Shown one piece after another: positions 48,165 to 60,923 of a stretch of DNA of 64,000 nucleotides (position 1 is its first letter; each line of letters begins with the position of its first letter). The stretch spans positions 1-64,000 of the forward strand of contig JAHLWZ010000817.1 of assembly GCA_020536535.1 (NCBI GenBank), read 5' to 3'. Source of the DNA: Pelomyxa schiedti (Eukaryota > Evosea > Pelobiontida > Pelomyxidae). The position numbers were made by a program, and so were the translations under genes. The notes below the pieces were generated by a model. It was given only the letters and a program-made list of their open reading frames with translations, searched no databases and had not been told where the DNA came from.

Positions 48165-51106
48165 ATGTGGCACAAGAAACCAAAGGGAGATGTGCAAGCG
48201 TTGGCGGCGCTTAAGAAAATATCACCAGATCGAGCTATGACAGACATGCGAGTGCTGACAGGTACCGCAAAACCAGCTGTGCCGCCTTTGCCGAACTGCC
48301 CAAAAGACGTATATATTTTTGGTGGTACGTATTGCAACGTTGGTTATTGTTGAGGCAGAGAGTGTTTTTTTACAGGTGTAATAATCTCAAGGTCAAACGA
48401 TGTGCGCTAGTGGGACGTACAGGCGTCTTCTTGAAGCACAGGGAAAAAACATAGTTCAGGTGTCAGCCAAAGGAAGCAGAATTCTGGCAGTTCTCACGGG
48501 TTATCTTTCTTCCCACAAACAAATCGTGAAAATTCTAATGCTTTTCCTTATTCAGTTGATGGGGAGGTTTTTGTTGGTCAAATTGCAAAACCACTGGTTC
48601 AGGCTGCCGTGCCAGAACGTGCTGTACAAATTGCTTGTGCAATGGACACCCTGGCGGTTGTTGGAGGTATTAGGTCCTTTTGGGAAGTAATTCCATTTGA
48701 AATTTGGTGGCAGAGTCAGGGATGTTGTACACAGGGACAGTCAAGAGCTCTGGCTCTTGTGCTCTCTCTACCGTTGAAAATCTTCCACGTATGTTCTTCT
48801 GAAAAACTCTTTTTTTTAACATTTCAATTCACAGCTGTCAAACAAGTTTTACTTTGCTCATGCATATCTGTAATTGTTGCCCTCTCCACCAAGGGGGTAT
48901 TATTTTCTTGGGGGCAAAATACTGCCGGACTACTTGGCACAGGGGTTTGTCCGTTAGGCGAAACCGCTCCAACGCCACACCCAATAAAAGTCCCTGGCAC
49001 AGTGGTATTTGCATGTAGTTTTTTTAATTTCTCTAACTGTAATCCTGAAATCAACTTGTTTTCGGGTAGATAGCCTTTGACTGTGGTGAAACACATGTCA
49101 CAGCATTGAATGGTAGTTTAATTTTTCAAAATTTTTCTTGAATGCACTCAGATGCACGGGAGGTGTTTGTGTGGGGAGATAATACCAGTTCTCTGATTGC
49201 GCCTACATCACAGACTACCCTTGAGACACCTTTCCAACTCCCACTACAATTGAGAAATATATGCTCATTATCGTGTGGGGCACAAATTACGTTTGCCATT
49301 ACTGGTACGCATTGTCAGAAGTTTAAGTGCACTCATTAGTATCAGATGATGGGCAACTTTGGGCCTGGGGGTCTGGTAACTACAAACTTCTCACAGGCGA
49401 TTCTATGGATAATAAGATGATGCCAATCCAGCTTGCCCTTCCTCCTGTTCAAAGCGTTTCGTGTGGAGCTAATCATGTCATTGCTCTGACAAGTAAATTT
49501 AGTTGTCTGGGGCAGGGGCCACATCATAAAACAGAGTAACTCACTTGTTCACAAGAAACGTGGGATGTCTATACATGGGGTAGAAATGATCACGATAAGT
49601 TGGGCTATACGGCTGTTCCTGGAAAAAGTATTTATTTTTTCTACTTGCCCACTCTTTTTCCTCTTAGTCCCTGAAGTAAATGGTTTCTTTTCTTTGGCCC
49701 AAGATTATATATTAATGTTTCCAGGCACGCCTACTATGGTTAATTGTGTGGGACGTGCAGTCCTTCAAACTGCTGCTGGTTCAGGATTCACAGCTTTATT
49801 ATCAGGTATTTGGTTTTTTTTATTAAGAAATTGGTATAGTTAGTTATGTCAATTAGAAAGATATCTCTTTGGTGAACATCTCACTGATGTCATGTTGAGA
49901 TCAGAGAATCGCGGTCTGCCTGCACCACGTTTAATTGTAGATATTGTCAACATTTTGTACAAAGGAGGCATGCTCTGAAAAACTCACTGAATAAAGAGTA
50001 ATGGTTTCTCTTAACAATAGCTGAGACTGAGAGCGAGCTATTACGTTTGGCTGGCACCAAAACTCAAGTAATGGCCATCATGGCAATAGTTGACCGTGGT
50101 AAGTTGGCTACATTTCCAAATATCTGTTTATGCCTGTAGGTCAGCCATATGACTTCAGCACAGTTGAAGATCTCAACAATCTTGTAGATCTTTTAAAACA
50201 GTACCTTAACAACCTTCCCGATCCAGTTATTCCTTATGAAGAGTATCCTAAAATACTTGCCCTGGGTGAAAGTATAACAATGGTAGAAACAATCTCGATT
50301 CTCACAATACACTTTAGGGAATGCTCCTGTTGTAGAATACAAACAGTTTATTGCACAACTTCGTCCTGAGACCCACAAGAACTTTTTACTTTTTCTCATT
50401 GCCTTTTTAAATAGGGTACCTCTTTGCATAGTAGATTCCAATTAAATGAACCAGGTTCTCAAAACAAGCCTTATGAATAGCAAAAACATTGCAGTTTGCT
50501 TCCGAGGAATGATGCGTGTCAAACCGGAGGAGCAACTGAAGCCTTCAGATTGCCCAGAGGATCCATCTGCACTCCTTTTCAAGGAGAGTCAGAAGATGAA
50601 CTCTGAAAGTACGGCATTGTCCGTACTTATCGAGAACGGGGCCACGGGACTGGGATTCCCTGATCCATTCAATTTAACAGCTCAGGTTGCTACTCCTTCA
50701 AAAACGTTGTTTCCTCTTTAATGCAATTACCTCTTTTTCCTCACGACAGAAGAAACCAAAAACAAAGCGAGTCAAGGTGTGTAACGTTCCCATAGCCTCT
50801 CAACACCCTAACACTTGCACGCAGGCCAGAACTGCGGAGCTTACTCCAGCAGAACAACAAGCTTGCACTATGTGGGGCAAGGGCACTTCCATGACCAAAA
50901 CCCAGTTCAGAGACCTTTTACAAGACCTGTGCCGCGACCAGGTTCGTCTTGAACTGCTTATCGCAAGCTTCTGATTATTAAAATAGTCAATCCCCCCTCC
51001 CGACGATGCCGACATTGAAGAAGGCTTGCAGACTATTGATTTGGCTGATCCCAGCAGAGTTACCTTCAAAGAGTTCCAACAGGTTATCCATTCCCTTCTC
51101 AAATAG
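48165..51106 (+). CDS. RCC1-repeat / RhoGAP fusion protein
   Basis: Starts MWHKKPKGDVQALAALKKIS. The first half carries RCC1-type blades: VDGEVFVGQIAKPLVQAAVP; KGVLFSWGQNTAGLLGTG; AREVFVWGDNTSSLIAPT; DGQLWAWGSGNYKLLTGDS with VSCGANHVIALT; DVYTWGRNDHDKLGYTA. About 49,740-50,430 encode a RhoGAP domain: APRLIVDIVNILYKGG, SELLRLAGTKTQVM (Arg at the arginine-finger position), FSTVEDLNNLVDLLKQYLNN LPDPVIP and FIAQLRPETHKNFLLFLIAF LN. The C-terminus contains NLTAQ, a basic patch (KKPKTKRVK) and an EF-hand-like helical pair (FRDLLQDLCRDQ; RVTFKEFQQVIHSLLK) to the stop at 51104-51106. RCC1 propellers bind GTPases or chromatin, while RhoGAP inactivates Rho/Rac. At least twelve short introns; some blades lie in unresolved joins. 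Confidence 0.85.
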
Positions 51107-51317
51107 GCACCTAACACTAGTACAGTTTTGGAAATGGTACACAAGCACACGCAAGTAGGGAAGCTTCCTTCTGCCAATTTTTGTCATGGTTGTTTTTTGT
51201 ACAATGAAATTTTTAAAAAGGGCACCACTGCCGCACCCAAAGCTCAATAGGAGGAAGGGAAAAAAAGTTTATGGCCTATTTATTTGGTTTTCTTCAAGTC
51301 TTTCCAAAGGTTCTATA

Positions 51318-52442
<1,125 letters not shown>

Positions 52443-52777
52443 TGGCAATTATGGGAAAAAACCACTACTGCAAAAAAGGGTCTGCCAAAGGGGACCTGTT
52501 GTTGGTTGGTTTTCTTTTGAAAAAAATTTCTATTTCCCCGTTGTGGCGCGTCTTGTACCTTGGCTCTTTTTTTTTTTTTTCTTTCGCTTCTTTCATTTTT
52601 TTCCACTGTCCCTTTTTTTAGATTCAGGTTCGAGCGAACTACTTCTTGGGCAAGTGATCTCGTGGTACCCACAACCTCCTCCACTTGCACCTGTGTCACA
52701 GCGCTATGTTCCGTTCCCCGTATACGAAAGAAATCTGTTAACTCCAGGGTTTATTGCGTTTTTTTTTTTTTCTTGTG
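52443..52777. promoter_or_regulatory. Divergent promoter region, Rab2-like / EB1
   Basis: About 335 bp between the divergent Rab2-like and EB1 start codons. It contains pyrimidine-rich runs (T tracts at 52568-52580 and 52760-52772) and no credible coding frame. Confidence 0.45.
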
Positions 52778-54092
52778 ATGGATGGTGCGTACTTCGTGTC
52801 GCGGTCAGAGCTTTTGGGTTGGCTCAATGACCTCCTGGGTCTAGATTACACCAAGTTGGCCGAATGGCCGTTCACTCTCGCCAACGCACCCTTTTCTCTC
52901 CCACAATGCGCCTTATGGTTGCGAACTAAATGAATTCTACAGAGTGGAGCAAACTTGCACGGGCGCTGCTCATTGTCAAATTATGGACATGCTGTATCCT
53001 GGTAAATTTTTCGCTCTTGACTGTTGTAATTATCCTTATTTCATATCTGAATTATGGTTTGAAATTAAATCTTTCAATTTCAATTTACATATGCACATTA
53101 CTTTCCACAATCTCACACTTATTTAAATTAACAAGGAAGGGTGCCTCTGTCAAAAGTGAACTTCAATGCCAGACACGATTATGAATACATTCAGAATTAT
53201 AAGGTATGGTTTTTAAGGGTTACTTTCTGATTAGGACCGCATTAACACTGCAGCCAGATACTTCAAACGGTTTTTCAAAAATGTGGAGTAGAAAAGGTTA
53301 TTTTCTTTGCCCCCTGTTCCAGCTGGGATTCCTCAAAGCATGCAGATTATAGATGTAAGTAAATTAATAAAGGGACGAATGCAAGATAACCTTGAATTCT
53401 TGCAATGGATGAAGCACTATTGGGACCTTCACAACCCTGGTTTCATTTTCCCTTTCCCAGCAAACTTCCCCACTGTCAAAAACAAAAGGTGGAGAATATG
53501 ACGGGCCCGAAAGAAGACGGCAGTCAGGAATTAGACTGGAGTTTGACAGTCAGTCCCTTCATCCCACAAACACTGCCCCCGCTGTCTCAACTGGAAGAGG
53601 AAGAGTAACACCCACTGTTACTGCCGCTCCCGTTAGGCCAAAGCCTGTCACTAGTACACTATATCTTGAAATCTAACCAATCTAACAACTTACTACAACA
53701 AAATCCAGCTAAACCCACTTCAGTGCAACAACAGACACCCGCAGACCGAAAGCCATCTGCAGCCCAAGATATTCCCGATCCAGTACCTGCCCAACTGACG
53801 TGAACACTTTCCTTCCAATAACTTCCTGTAGTGGGAACAAGTTCGAATACTTAAGAACACAGTGGATGTATTCCAGCACGAGCGTGATTGGTATTGGAAA
53901 AAACTCCGTGAAATTGAAGTTCTGTGCCAAAACCACAAGAATCCTGCTGCTGATACAACCAGCTTTACAAATGTGGATGAATTTGTGGAGTCCGTTCTAG
54001 CTGTTCTGTATGTGCATGAATTCCCATTCACTCGTAATGGTTTTTTTAGTTATGCTCCGGACCCAGAGGGAGAAGAGCACAACAACTCGTAA
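52778..54092 (+). CDS. EB1-family microtubule plus-end tracking protein
   Basis: Starts MDGAYFVSRSELLGWLNDLL GLDYTK. Spliced exons then give VEQTCTGAAHCQIMDMLYPG, RVPLSKVNFNARHDYEYIQN YK, INTAARYFKRFF and IIDVSKLIKGRMQDNLEFLQ WMKHYWD: the calponin-homology domain of EB1 that binds growing microtubule ends. A Pro/Ser/Thr linker (53500-53800) is followed by the EB-homology coiled coil HERDWYWKKLREIEVLCQNH, matching EB1's FYFxKLRxIE dimerisation motif. The usual C-terminal EEY/F that recruits CAP-Gly proteins is absent; the protein ends PDPEGEEHNNS. At 53289-53291 the otherwise good frame meets a TAG within what should be a (N)VGVEK-like segment. A one-base indel or an unrecognised splice is likely there. 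Confidence 0.86.
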
Positions 54093-54139
54093 ACTATGTA
54101 AACGATTTTTTGGGAAAAAAAAAGTGGCCATTTTATATT

Positions 54140-55882
54140 TCAAAAACGATTACTGCAGGCTCCATACAATTCACAAACTTTTTCAGCTTGTGACAAATCC
54201 CCCCCAATGAATGCAGAAGGCTCCTTTGATTTGCCACTCTCGTAGGACTGCACCCACTTGGTAATTGTGGCACTTGTGGAGCACAATGTCTGCCTTATGG
54301 ATGCTTGTGGTGTACCCTGTTGCAACAGCCACATTGCCATGTGATGCTTGCCTTTTTTAGTCAGGCCGGGATAGGCAACATATCGGTAAGGCCGCATTAT
54401 GTAGGACTCCTTGTTTTGCGTAGAATTTTTCAGGGATAGCCCAACTCTAGGACTCTTGATCAGCTTTGCGTTTCTGGGTGCATCAGGGTGTGCTGCCAGC
54501 CAAAGGGCTCTTTTAGTGCAATCCTCACCTGGACACAAATTAGAAAAATAGATAAAAGCATTTAGTGGTGTACCTGGCTGCAAAGTCACAAAAGTACCGT
54601 GACTACGTACAAATTTGTCTATGCTATCAGCCTTATTCATCTTCAAAATGTAATCAACGCACACACAGGGTCCATCTTTAACAGTGTTACAGATGAAAAA
54701 TTACACAAAACCAACCTTTGATAGTTTTTGAGGAGGGATCATAGAGCCCTCTGACGAGGATACCTCCATAGGCACCACTTGGACCAAAGGTTAAATCCAT
54801 GCCTACCACGCTTAGTTTACAAAGAATTAATTACAACATACCCTTAAATGTGCCAGAGCGATATTTCCCACCAGTCTTGTGGAAATACCAGTTTCCATAG
54901 GTCATTTGCATTGCATCACCATGTGTAAATGTGTCTAAAAGTGGTGAGACACGTACCAGTGCTGTAACACCAACACAATTAGGTTACCTTTGTGAGCATA
55001 TGCATTGAAATAGAATTCCAGTTCTGCAAAGTCTTTTCCCCCAAGTTAATCTTCAAAGGCTTTTGATCATTACTACGCACAATGTGGAAGTTGGCCGATG
55101 TACAAGGTGCAACTATTGAATAAAAAGTTTGCAATTCTGTCGAATTCCTTCTCGAATAACTTGTCATCAGGTATCGTAGAGGCATGGTCAAACCGCAGGC
55201 AGTCAGTGATCAAGGACGACCCAGTTCCATCATCCGGAGCAGAAGGCGGTGCCGCCGCAGCTGTAGATGTTGCAACAGAGGCAGATGCTGGTTTAGTAGT
55301 AGCTTCCTCTTTCACGGAAGTTGTGCTTGTTGTAGCAGCTTCTTCAGGTGATTCCTTCTTAACAACTTTAGAATCTGTGGAAGTGCAATTAGTACCAGCG
55401 GATCCAGTATCAGCACTGCTACTTGATGTAGAAGTAGTAATTGTTGTTGATGTGGCTGAAGTTGTTGTAGTCCCACAATTGGGCTCGTTCTTTACTCCTT
55501 CCGCACCATTTGGTGCCGTCGACTCGGCCGCAAGAGGCGTTCCCGTAATTACCTTTTGTGCTCCTTTGCCGGGAGGTGCTACTTCGGCGTTCCTCTTTCC
55601 TCGCGCCTTTTTTGGTGTTGGTTGCTGGGCGTCACTTTCTGAAGAAGAGGACGCCGACGACGACGACGACGAGTGTTTTCCTCCCTTCGTTGTGGTTGCA
55701 GACTTGAGCGCAGACTTCGATTTGGGAGGGAAGTCGCGTTTGCGGGGGGCGATCGCCCGGCCGTCGCTGTCGCTGCCGCCGCTCTCGCTGACGTCCGTGT
55801 CCTCGCTGGATGGGTTGCTATCTTCGCTATCGCTCTCGTGCTTTTTGCAGCCGGGCTTGGCGTGGCAGCACCTCCCGCTCAT
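54140..55882 (-). CDS. Unknown nuclear-type protein with helix-turn-helix and weak resemblance to 3-methyladenine glycosylase
   Basis: Starts MSGRCCHAKPGCKKHESDSE with an acidic Ser/Asp-rich stretch, a basic nuclear-localisation-like patch (KKARGKRN) and a long Ser/Thr/Ala-rich linker (55882-55200). A folded domain follows: FEKEFDRIANFLFN, INLGEKTLQNWNSISMHMLT K, LDTFTHGDAMQMTYGNWYFH KTGGKYRSGTFK, MDLTFGPSGAYGGILVRGLY DPSS, DGPCVCVDYIL and SPRVGLSLKNSTQNKESYIM RPYRYVAYPG. The last two blocks faintly recall the end of AAG/MPG-type DNA glycosylases (PRVGI...W...PxRFY). The C-terminus is a convincing helix-turn-helix: HMAMWLLQQGTPQASIRQTL CSTSATITKWVQSYESG. I do not recognise the family with certainty. 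About six short introns are used. A DNA-repair or DNA-binding role is inference. Confidence 0.6.
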
Positions 55883-56590
55883 CTTGGATCTGTTTTCTTT
55901 TTGCCTCTTCTTCAGAGTTTCCTCAGCGGCAGAATGGACTCCGAGAGGTCAGAACAGAATCCTCTGTGCTCAGAGCTCTGAGTGGTGTTGCCCAGCCTGA
56001 ACACCACCTCTCACAGTCTGGTTGATGGAATTTGTTAGGAGATGTCATAAGACTTCCAAGGGGGCGGGTGGATTGAGGAAAACTCGGGAAGGAAAGGTTC
56101 CATAGCTTTCCAGAAGGCACAAGGTTCTCAATCCAAAATCGCCTTACAAAGCACACAGCACCAAGTTGGGCTCTTCCACCAATTTTTTTGGTGGTGCACG
56201 TGGCGAGGGCCGCAGCCCCTCGCCACAGTGCAATAAAAAAAATGAGGACAAGAGGGTTGGGACCAGGGGGATATGGAAAGTCCAACTCGAACAGCGACGC
56301 TGGCAAACTTTTCAACGGGTTTTTGTTTTATTGCTCGTTTGGTTGTTTTTTTCCTCTTATTTTTTTTAAATATTACAATTAGTATTTTCGTTATTACTTT
56401 TAAGTTGTGTTTTTTATGGAATTGTCTGCTACTTACTGACTTATTTTTTTTTTTCTCTGTCACTTTAACTGTATGTTTGTGTGTAGCCTGCGGCGTTCCA
56501 GTGATACCAACCCACAGCAGCAACATTCCCAACAAAATCACCGAGCGTCTACTCTAATGAAGGTTTGTTCCTTTTTTGTTTATTTTACAA
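55883..56590. promoter_or_regulatory. Divergent intergenic region
   Basis: About 700 bp between the divergent unknown nuclear-type gene and the ankyrin-kinase gene. The central part (56180-56290) contains an inverted, GC-rich segment. The 3' part is T-rich (56325-56455). No credible coding exon was seen, although a short first exon of the kinase gene with ATG at 56557 and a GT donor six bases later is possible. Confidence 0.4.
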
Positions 56591-59500
56591 ATGAACTTTC
56601 CCAAGGAATGGGGACTCACAGCGGCAGATGAAGCCCTATCTGTGCCCAAAAAGCAAAGCAAACTCACAGAACAACAAAGGGAACTTGAAAAATTATTGAA
56701 GGTTGTATTATTGTGTAAACTGCCTGCTTAACAGTAACAAAAGGCTGAAGAGGGGCAAATAGCTGCCCTGGAGAAATTATCTCAATTATTTACTTCTGAT
56801 CCTGCTGGAAAGAAAAAGACTGATAACGAACTTGCTGAGCATCAGAATCAGGTTTCCTTCCGGCACATTTCTTGCAGTAACACACATCAGGCTGCCAGTC
56901 TCAAGACTGGGCTCTCCAAGGTGCAAACTCAACTAAGTGGTCTAACAGGTTATGTAGCAACGCCCGAGACTGAACCAGTGGTACCAACCCCAAATACAGT
57001 ATCTAAATGTGCAATAACTCACTATCCCCGTCACAGTTACGGTCTTCTGGCACCACTTGTATGCTTTCAGTATCCACTGGCCAAGCCGAAAAGGACTTGG
57101 GTGATGCTCGAGTGATTGAGGGAATAGCTCCGGTACCACAAAATCCGGAAGAAACGAGTAACACCCTTGTGGAAGCGTGCCGGCGTGGTGAAGTAGGAGC
57201 GGTAACGAAGTTGCTGGCTATGCTGCCAACGTCGCCACCACAACAATCTCACGTTAACACCAGCTTTGGAGTGAACTATGTGAACAAGACTGGAGAGACA
57301 TGCTTGCATGTTGCTTGCGACATGGGACATGTTGAAATCGTAAGAGTTCTGCTTCAACAGCCCAACTTGGACTTGAACCTTACCCGCCCTCTGCTCTACT
57401 GTACAAAGGCTGCACGTTCCCAAATAGTAAAGCTTATGCTAGGAGCAATGGTGGAGGCCGCGTGCGCAGCTGAATCACGCAATGGAGAGTTGGAAGAAAA
57501 AGAAAGAGAGGAAACTATACAGCACGTCGGGGCTACCTTTGTTGCAGCTGCCAAGAATGGACTCAAGGATATAGTTGCGACAATGCTGACTTTACCTCCG
57601 ATCTTGAGACCCAGGGTGAACTTCGAGAACTCGGAGGGAACTGCACTAAGTACAGCCTGCAGAGAGGGGCATGCTGGGGTGGTGGATCTACTGCTCAAGG
57701 AGCCAAGTCTTGACTTGAACTGCGGTGATCCTCTGTGGTATGCCTCTCAGGCTGGCCATCTAGTAATCGTGAATATGCTTCTGTCCCACCCTCGCACTGC
57801 AGTAAACAAGATGAACCTTCAACACAAAACCCCACTGGTGGTTTCAATTCTCCACAACAGACCTGATGTTGCTCGAGCCCTGATTTCCCATGGCGGATCT
57901 ATCCCAAAGGCTTGCGAAGAAGAGGTCTTGGCCAAGATAGGGTATAAGGGACTCTACACTTTGTTTTCACAAGGTTCCCCTCAGTGCATGCTTCCTCTGC
58001 CTAATGCTTTTTAGCAACCAGTATTGAGCTTTATCAGCGACGGCAAGATGAACAATCAACAAAGCAACAGCTGGAGAAGCAGATAATGGACTTGGAAGAC
58101 CGGAGCAAGACACCAGGTAGAGCTACTTACCTTAACCGATTTATTTACAACAAGTTAAAGATACCAACCGCACCCAAGATTCCACTGAGTTAACCAACAG
58201 TAAGAATGGTTTAACAAAAGACTCTTTTCACTTTCTTTCAAGAACTATGTGAATTGCAAGCTCGAGTAGAGACCTTGGAGCAGGAACTTGCAGACCAGAG
58301 ATCAAGTACTATTTCCTTTTATCAAGTCGAACTCACTTCATTGAAGTGGCTGCTCTCGATGCTGAACTCTATGTCAAATTAGAGTCGTGTAAGTATTACA
58401 GTACTGTGCACTTTTAATCCTATGTGCAGATAGTGATCACGTCTTATTACACTTGCAACAAGGTGTTTGGTGTAATGTTCTTCCTGAATGCCAGAATTTA
58501 TCATCTGTAACTATAACGCTTTCTGGTCGCAGTCCCTTTTCAGAGACTATTTGTCGGTTTACTCCGCTTGATAAGGTATTTCATCCTACAGTATGTACTG
58601 TTTTCACCCCAGAAAAGGTTGTAAAAATTGTCATTCAACGAAAGTTTGGAATTAATGAAGCTGAACAACTTGTTTTTGCAAAATGCGGCGATACTGAGAC
58701 CCCACTTGCGGATTCTTCTCTCACCTTAGCCAGTCTAGATTCTGCCAAGCTTGAAATCGAAGTGAAGGTCAAACCACTGTTGTCAATCCAAGAAAAGAAT
58801 TTGGAATCTATAACAACGATCGGAACAGGCTCATATGGTCTCGTGTCTAAAGAATGTTTGCATTCTCCTTTTAGTGAACAAGTGAAAATTGTGGCAGTGA
58901 AGTCACTTCATGAAGCAATAAGATCAGAACTTCACATTGATAACTTATGGAGAGAGTACAAGGTTGCAATCCATCCAACCCCTGACTAAATGGGAAAAAA
59001 GATCGCATCCAGCTTGCGTCACCCAAACATAGTGAATTGCATTGGCACATGTTTAAACAGTTCAAGAGGTCTATGCATTGTGTATGAACTTGCAGAATTT
59101 AGCCTTAGGCAGCTTACCGAGAATGTACTTTCTCCACATTACTCAATTAACATAACGGTACAGAGAGGGCTGAGCTTTCAAGAGATTATTGCTATTGGAC
59201 TGGGAATTTCAAAAGGGATGCATGCCCTACATAGGTTACATCCCTTTTCGATTCACATGGAGAAAATAATTGATTTTTCAGGCAGAGCATCATCCACCGT
59301 GATCTCAGTAGTAATAACATTCTTCTTGACGCCTCGGGGATTCCCAAAATAATTGATTTTGGTTTGAGTCGCACCCTGGTGGTTTGTTAATTCTTGCCTA
59401 GGCATGTCTAAGAACCTAACTTGTGGAGCATCCACTCTCACACGGGCGCCGGGAACATTGATATACATGTCACCACAAATGTTTACAAACCACTACAGTC

Positions 59501-60164
59501 TGGAAGGTGTTTCTCAATCGGACGTCCTCACACTAACTCGGCCTCAGGAGACATGTGGCAGTTTGGCATCTTATTTGGTGATCTACTGGCTGCAGAGCAA
59601 ACCTCGCCACCGCGGACATTAGCTGATATTAAGAGATTCTTGGAGGTTCAAAAGAGTTCCCTTTCTCCAGAGGATTGTGCCGGTATGTGATGAAAAAATC
59701 TGAAAGCTGCTCATCTAGTATCCAACAGAACTGGATCAACTGTGCGCAAATACGGATGTTGGAGAGGGTATCGTTGTTGAATTCCTGAATAGAAGAAATT
59801 CATGTCTACGTGCAACGTCAAAGTTGGACTCCAAGTTCCCGAATCTTCATCCTATTTGCTCTCAGCTTGTTGCACTTATTGTCAAGTCCTGTCTCTCAAT
59901 AAGAGGTGAGCTGCCAGCACGTTCATTAAATAGGAATATAAGCTAGTAGTAAATTCTTACAGGTAAGGTTATAACCATTTATTACCAACAGAGTGCAACC
60001 GGCCGCCATTCTCAGTGATTGAGAAGTTGTTGTACAGCTGCGCATCCATTGTATTCTCACCCACCGTTTCCGCACCAACAACAACCGATGACGAAATAGC
60101 ACTTGCAATCAACAAGTGCCTGTCATCCCTCGCCTTCTCCTTCTCACACTCACACCACCACTAA
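56591..60164 (+). CDS. Ankyrin-repeat, coiled-coil protein kinase (tyrosine-kinase-like group)
   Basis: Reading from [20 protein letters not shown], two coiled-coil exons lead to ankyrin repeats in a long exon: [131 protein letters not shown]. Short coiled-coil exons follow ([20 protein letters not shown]), then a beta-rich, possibly ubiquitin-like/PB1-type segment ([20 protein letters not shown]). The kinase domain has [15 protein letters not shown] (Gly loop), [11 protein letters not shown] (Lys), [43 protein letters not shown] (HRD and DFG intact) and [15 protein letters not shown]. The C-lobe ends [19 protein letters not shown], with the stop at 60162-60164. The HRDLxxNN form fits TKL kinases. 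Catalytically competent by motif. About a dozen introns. Confidence 0.85.
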
Positions 60165-60923
60165 ACTCCTCCTCCACCTCCCACACACACAAGCGCGACC
60201 AGTTTATTAAATCGTCCTACCACCCCCGCCACCACCAACACCCCGTTGGCACACAGTCACACAAGAGAGAGTAAAAAAAACTGGTACACCTTCTTGTATG
60301 TGGTCGTTTTGCCGGCACAAATGCTTTTGCCGAAGTGCACGTTTCTACAAACCACAAAACAAAAAAAAACACGGAGTCCACACTACCAGAGTTTTACCTC
60401 CTAAACCCTCCTGAGGCCTAAGCATTGGTCTTCAGCGATAGAGCTACGTCACGAAGGTTAGTCCGAACATAATGTCTGGGATCTCTGGGATTTTCCAATT
60501 AGAAAACCTAAACAGTCAAAACATAAAACAAATAAGCAAGGGTACACAGATATGAGATCTACTAAGACATCTACTAATACATCTCGGTCGGTTTTTTGTA
60601 GTATCATCGCCACAAACGCCACACAGCAACCCTGTTTTTCTTTTCGTTTTGACCACAAGTTAAAAGGCAAGAACCAGCAGCATAACCCACAGCCACCACG
60701 TTGTGCAGTTTGTGCTAACCACGAGTTAATAGGCAAGAACCCACAGCCGCCACGAGAGTACTCTTCTTCTGCCTCTGCCCGATTTCAGCCTCAGCCTCAG
60801 CCTCAGTTTATAAGTAAGTAAATCATCTTCAACAACATGTTCAGTTATAAGTAAATCATTCAACTTCGACCCCAACAATGGGACGATGATAAAAAATAAA
60901 AAATTTAACAGGAAAATTCTGTG
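60165..60923. other. Intergenic region, no gene seen
   Basis: About 760 bp between two plus-strand genes. It includes C/A-rich sequence (60170-60260), (CAGCCT)n-type hexamer repeats near 60790-60805, and an A/T-rich stretch just before the next start. Short open frames have no recognisable features. Confidence 0.45.

Noticed and set aside
55098-56000. 300-codon plus-strand frame
   Set aside because: Antisense of the Ser/Thr/Ala-rich first exon of the minus-strand gene; no start context or conserved motif.
60170-60260. Possible RNA gene in C/A-rich sequence
   Set aside because: No clover-leaf or box motifs could be traced by eye, and the sequence is simple low complexity.
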